In this document: positions 62,693-64,000 of the stretch, piece after piece
Numbering within the stretch: position 1 is the stretch's first letter
Layout: every line of letters starts with the position of its first letter
Assembly (NCBI RefSeq): GCF_030406405.1
Contig: NZ_JAUEPL010000019.1
Span: forward strand, 42,385 to 106,384
Reading direction: 5' to 3'
Length of the DNA stretch: 64,000 bases
Source: Streptomyces ficellus
GTDB lineage: Bacteria > Actinomycetota > Actinomycetes > Streptomycetales > Streptomycetaceae
Position numbers and translations under genes: made by a program
The notes under the pieces: generated by a model
Told to the model about the DNA's origin: nothing
Seen by the model: only the letters and a program-made list of their open reading frames with translations
Database searches by the model: none

Positions 62693-64000
62693 TCAGCTCT
62701 CCAGGAGGTCGGTGAGCGCGCCCACCGGGTCCGTGTCGGGGGTGCCTCTCGGCCACCAGTCCTCGCGGCCGAGGTCCGATTCGTAGCCGTACCAGAGGCC
62801 GTCGCGGCCGTAGCGCAGCTGGAGGGAACCGCTGGAGAGGCGGTTGCGCCAGGGGCGGAAGTGCGGGAGGTCGGCGGCGATCAGGGCGGGGCGGGCCCGG
62901 TCGAAGGGGCCGGCGGGCGGGTCCCAGGGCTCTTCCAGGACGTCGAGTCCTGCCGGGCCGCCCTGGCGCCAGGCGGCGACCGCGCGGGCCAGGTCGGCGG
63001 GGGTGCGGTCGAGGGCAGCTGCGAGGTCGCGGTAGAGCGCGCGGGTGGAGGCGGTCAGGCCGGAGCCGGGGTGGGCGGCGGCGAGGCGGACGGCGTCCTG
63101 CCAGGGGGTGAGGGCGGCGACGGGGTCCTGGCCGGTGGTCAGGAAGGTGTGGGCGCGGACGGCCGCCTCGGTGGCGAGGAGTTCCAGTGCCAGCGGGTCG
63201 GGGGCGTCGGGGTCCTCCGGGTAGACGGGTGGGCGGCCGGGCCGGTCGGGGGCCGTCAGGGGCGGCGGCAGCGTCGTGGCGGGCGGGGCGGCGATGGCCG
63301 TGCGGGCGGGGACGGTGGCCATCGGCGGGGGCGCGGCGGTCGTTTCGGCTGCCTCGTGGGCGGCGTTGCGGTGGCTGAGCGCCGCGAGGATCTCCTGTTC
63401 ACCGCGGCCGCGCATGAGGAACAGGACGAACGGGTCCTCGTCGAGGAGCCGCGCCGCCTGGTAGCAGAGGGCGGCCGCGTGCTTGCAGGGGTAGCCGTGG
63501 TCGGGGCAGGAGCAGTCCGGGATCAGGTCGTCGGGGGCGGGCAGCAGGTCGACGGCGGCGGCCAGGGCGTGCGGGACGTCCTTGTCGAGCAGGGCGGCGA
63601 TGTGGTCGGGGCGGGCCGCGGCGGTGTCCAGGAACCGCTCCCAGTCCTCGTCGTGGAGCACCCGCAGCCGGATCTCGGTGCGGTACGGGCGGGGGCGGGT
63701 GCCGTGGACGTACGCCATGATCCTGCCCGGCGTCACGGTGATCGCGTCGACATGCCCGGTGGCCGCGTAGGCGCGACCGCGCGCCAGGCGGGCCGCGTCC
63801 AGGGCGCTGTCCTCCAGGGCCTCCACCCAGGCGTTGCCCCACCACGTGGCAGCGAATCGCCCGTCCGGTCCTTGAGCGGGGGCGAGCTGCGGGAACGTAC
63901 GCCGGCGGTCGTCGTGGAGCGGGGCGCGCCGGGCGGCGCGAGCACGCGGCGCGGGTCCGGCTCGGGGCGCGCGTCCGCCTCGGGGCGCGGACCCGGCGCC
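62693..64000 (-). CDS. SWIM zinc-finger protein, 5' end beyond window
   Basis: The frame is open to the window edge, giving at least 435 residues with no supported start inside; the conserved RFAATWWGNAWVEALED segment near 63845 shows that the gene extends upstream of GTG 63826. The SWIM motif is CSCPDHGYPCKHAAAL (CxC...CxH), binding zinc. A Pro/Ala linker and an all-helical C-terminal domain ending GREDWWPRGTPDTDPV follow. In Streptomyces such genes usually sit next to an SNF2-family helicase, which may lie just outside. It ends 46 nt before the amyloid-motif gene. Confidence 0.85.
   Translation of the reverse strand, partial: GAGSAPRGGRAPRAGPAPRARAARRAPLHDDRRRTFPQLAPAQGPDGRFAATWWGNAWVEALEDSALDAARLARGRAYAATGHVDAITVTPGRIMAYVHGTRPRPYRTEIRLRVLHDEDWERFLDTAAARPDHIAALLDKDVPHALAAAVDLLPAPDDLIPDCSCPDHGYPCKHAAALCYQAARLLDEDPFVLFLMRGRGEQEILAALSHRNAAHEAAETTAAPPPMATVPARTAIAAPPATTLPPPLTAPDRPGRPPVYPEDPDAPDPLALELLATEAAVRAHTFLTTGQDPVAALTPWQDAVRLAAAHPGSGLTASTRALYRDLAAALDRTPADLARAVAAWRQGGPAGLDVLEEPWDPPAGPFDRARPALIAADLPHFRPWRNRLSSGSLQLRYGRDGLWYGYESDLGREDWWPRGTPDTDPVGALTDLLES

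Overview
The window is chromosomal DNA of a Streptomyces or a very close relative. The evidence is the very high GC with G/C-rich third codon positions, many GTG starts, ssgB (sporulation), a long chaplin with a LAXTG cell-wall sorting signal, phosphatidylinositol-mannoside genes, a mycothiol-linked DinB/MDMPI protein and Ter-family genes. Almost everything is ordinary core-type chromosome. There is no prophage, transposase, CRISPR array, rRNA operon or antibiotic cluster.

Layout. 1-5 kb: GNAT fragment, two small membrane proteins, a HAD phosphatase, then metNIQ (methionine import) preceded by a Cys/Met-rich 28-codon leader ORF. 5-12 kb: GNAT, then cobalamin/sirohaem genes (cbiET fusion, a BluB-CobT fusion with a huge Pro/Ala-rich N-terminus, cysG-type siroheme synthase). 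12-17 kb: SpoU methyltransferase, membrane Ser/Thr kinase, small proteins and a reverse-strand tRNA array (Gly, Cys, 3 x Val-GAC). 17-20 kb: pabB-pabC and a GNAT. 20-24 kb: thioredoxin-fold protein, CGNR regulator, ssgB, and two identical Val-CAC tRNAs flanking an SRPBCC gene. 24-30 kb: DEDDh exonuclease, a DUF4365 gene translationally joined to an unknown partner, thrS, HIT protein. 30-37 kb: EF-G-like GTPase and the PIM operon pgsA-patA-pimA. At about 37.1-37.4 kb the sequence collapses into poly-C tracts that look like an assembly artefact and damage the end of the neighbouring gene. 38-41 kb: secreted C70-like protease, HTH-like protein, Rieske lipoprotein, sugar kinase. 42-55 kb: uvrA and uvrB bracket an MBL protein, an MFS transporter, a putative Mn-riboswitch-terC unit, a TerD/collagen-like/FtsK-like protein and terD. 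55-64 kb: MHYT sensor, ogt, MFS, psuG-psuK, a Walker-A-less uridine-kinase-like protein, DUF2293, chaplin, an orphan protein with a RHIM-like amyloid motif, and a SWIM zinc-finger gene that runs off the window.

How genes work together. metNIQ is one transcription unit (GTGA overlap between N and I) closed by a strong hairpin. cbiET, bluB-cobT and cysG cover early, middle and late steps of corrinoid synthesis. pgsA-patA-pimA is a tightly overlapped operon for the phospholipid anchor, a predicted acylation step and the first mannosylation of PIMs. psuG-psuK overlap by GTGA and should recycle pseudouridine. terC, a TerD fusion and terD form a metal/tellurite-type group.

Two threads deserve a second look. 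First, at least twelve start codons have a TANNNT hexamer ending only 6-8 nt upstream, the layout of leaderless transcripts. Second, the protein at 62201-62647 has the architecture of bacterial amyloid-signalling effectors but has no NLR partner nearby. All family assignments are from motif reading and memory; no database search was run.
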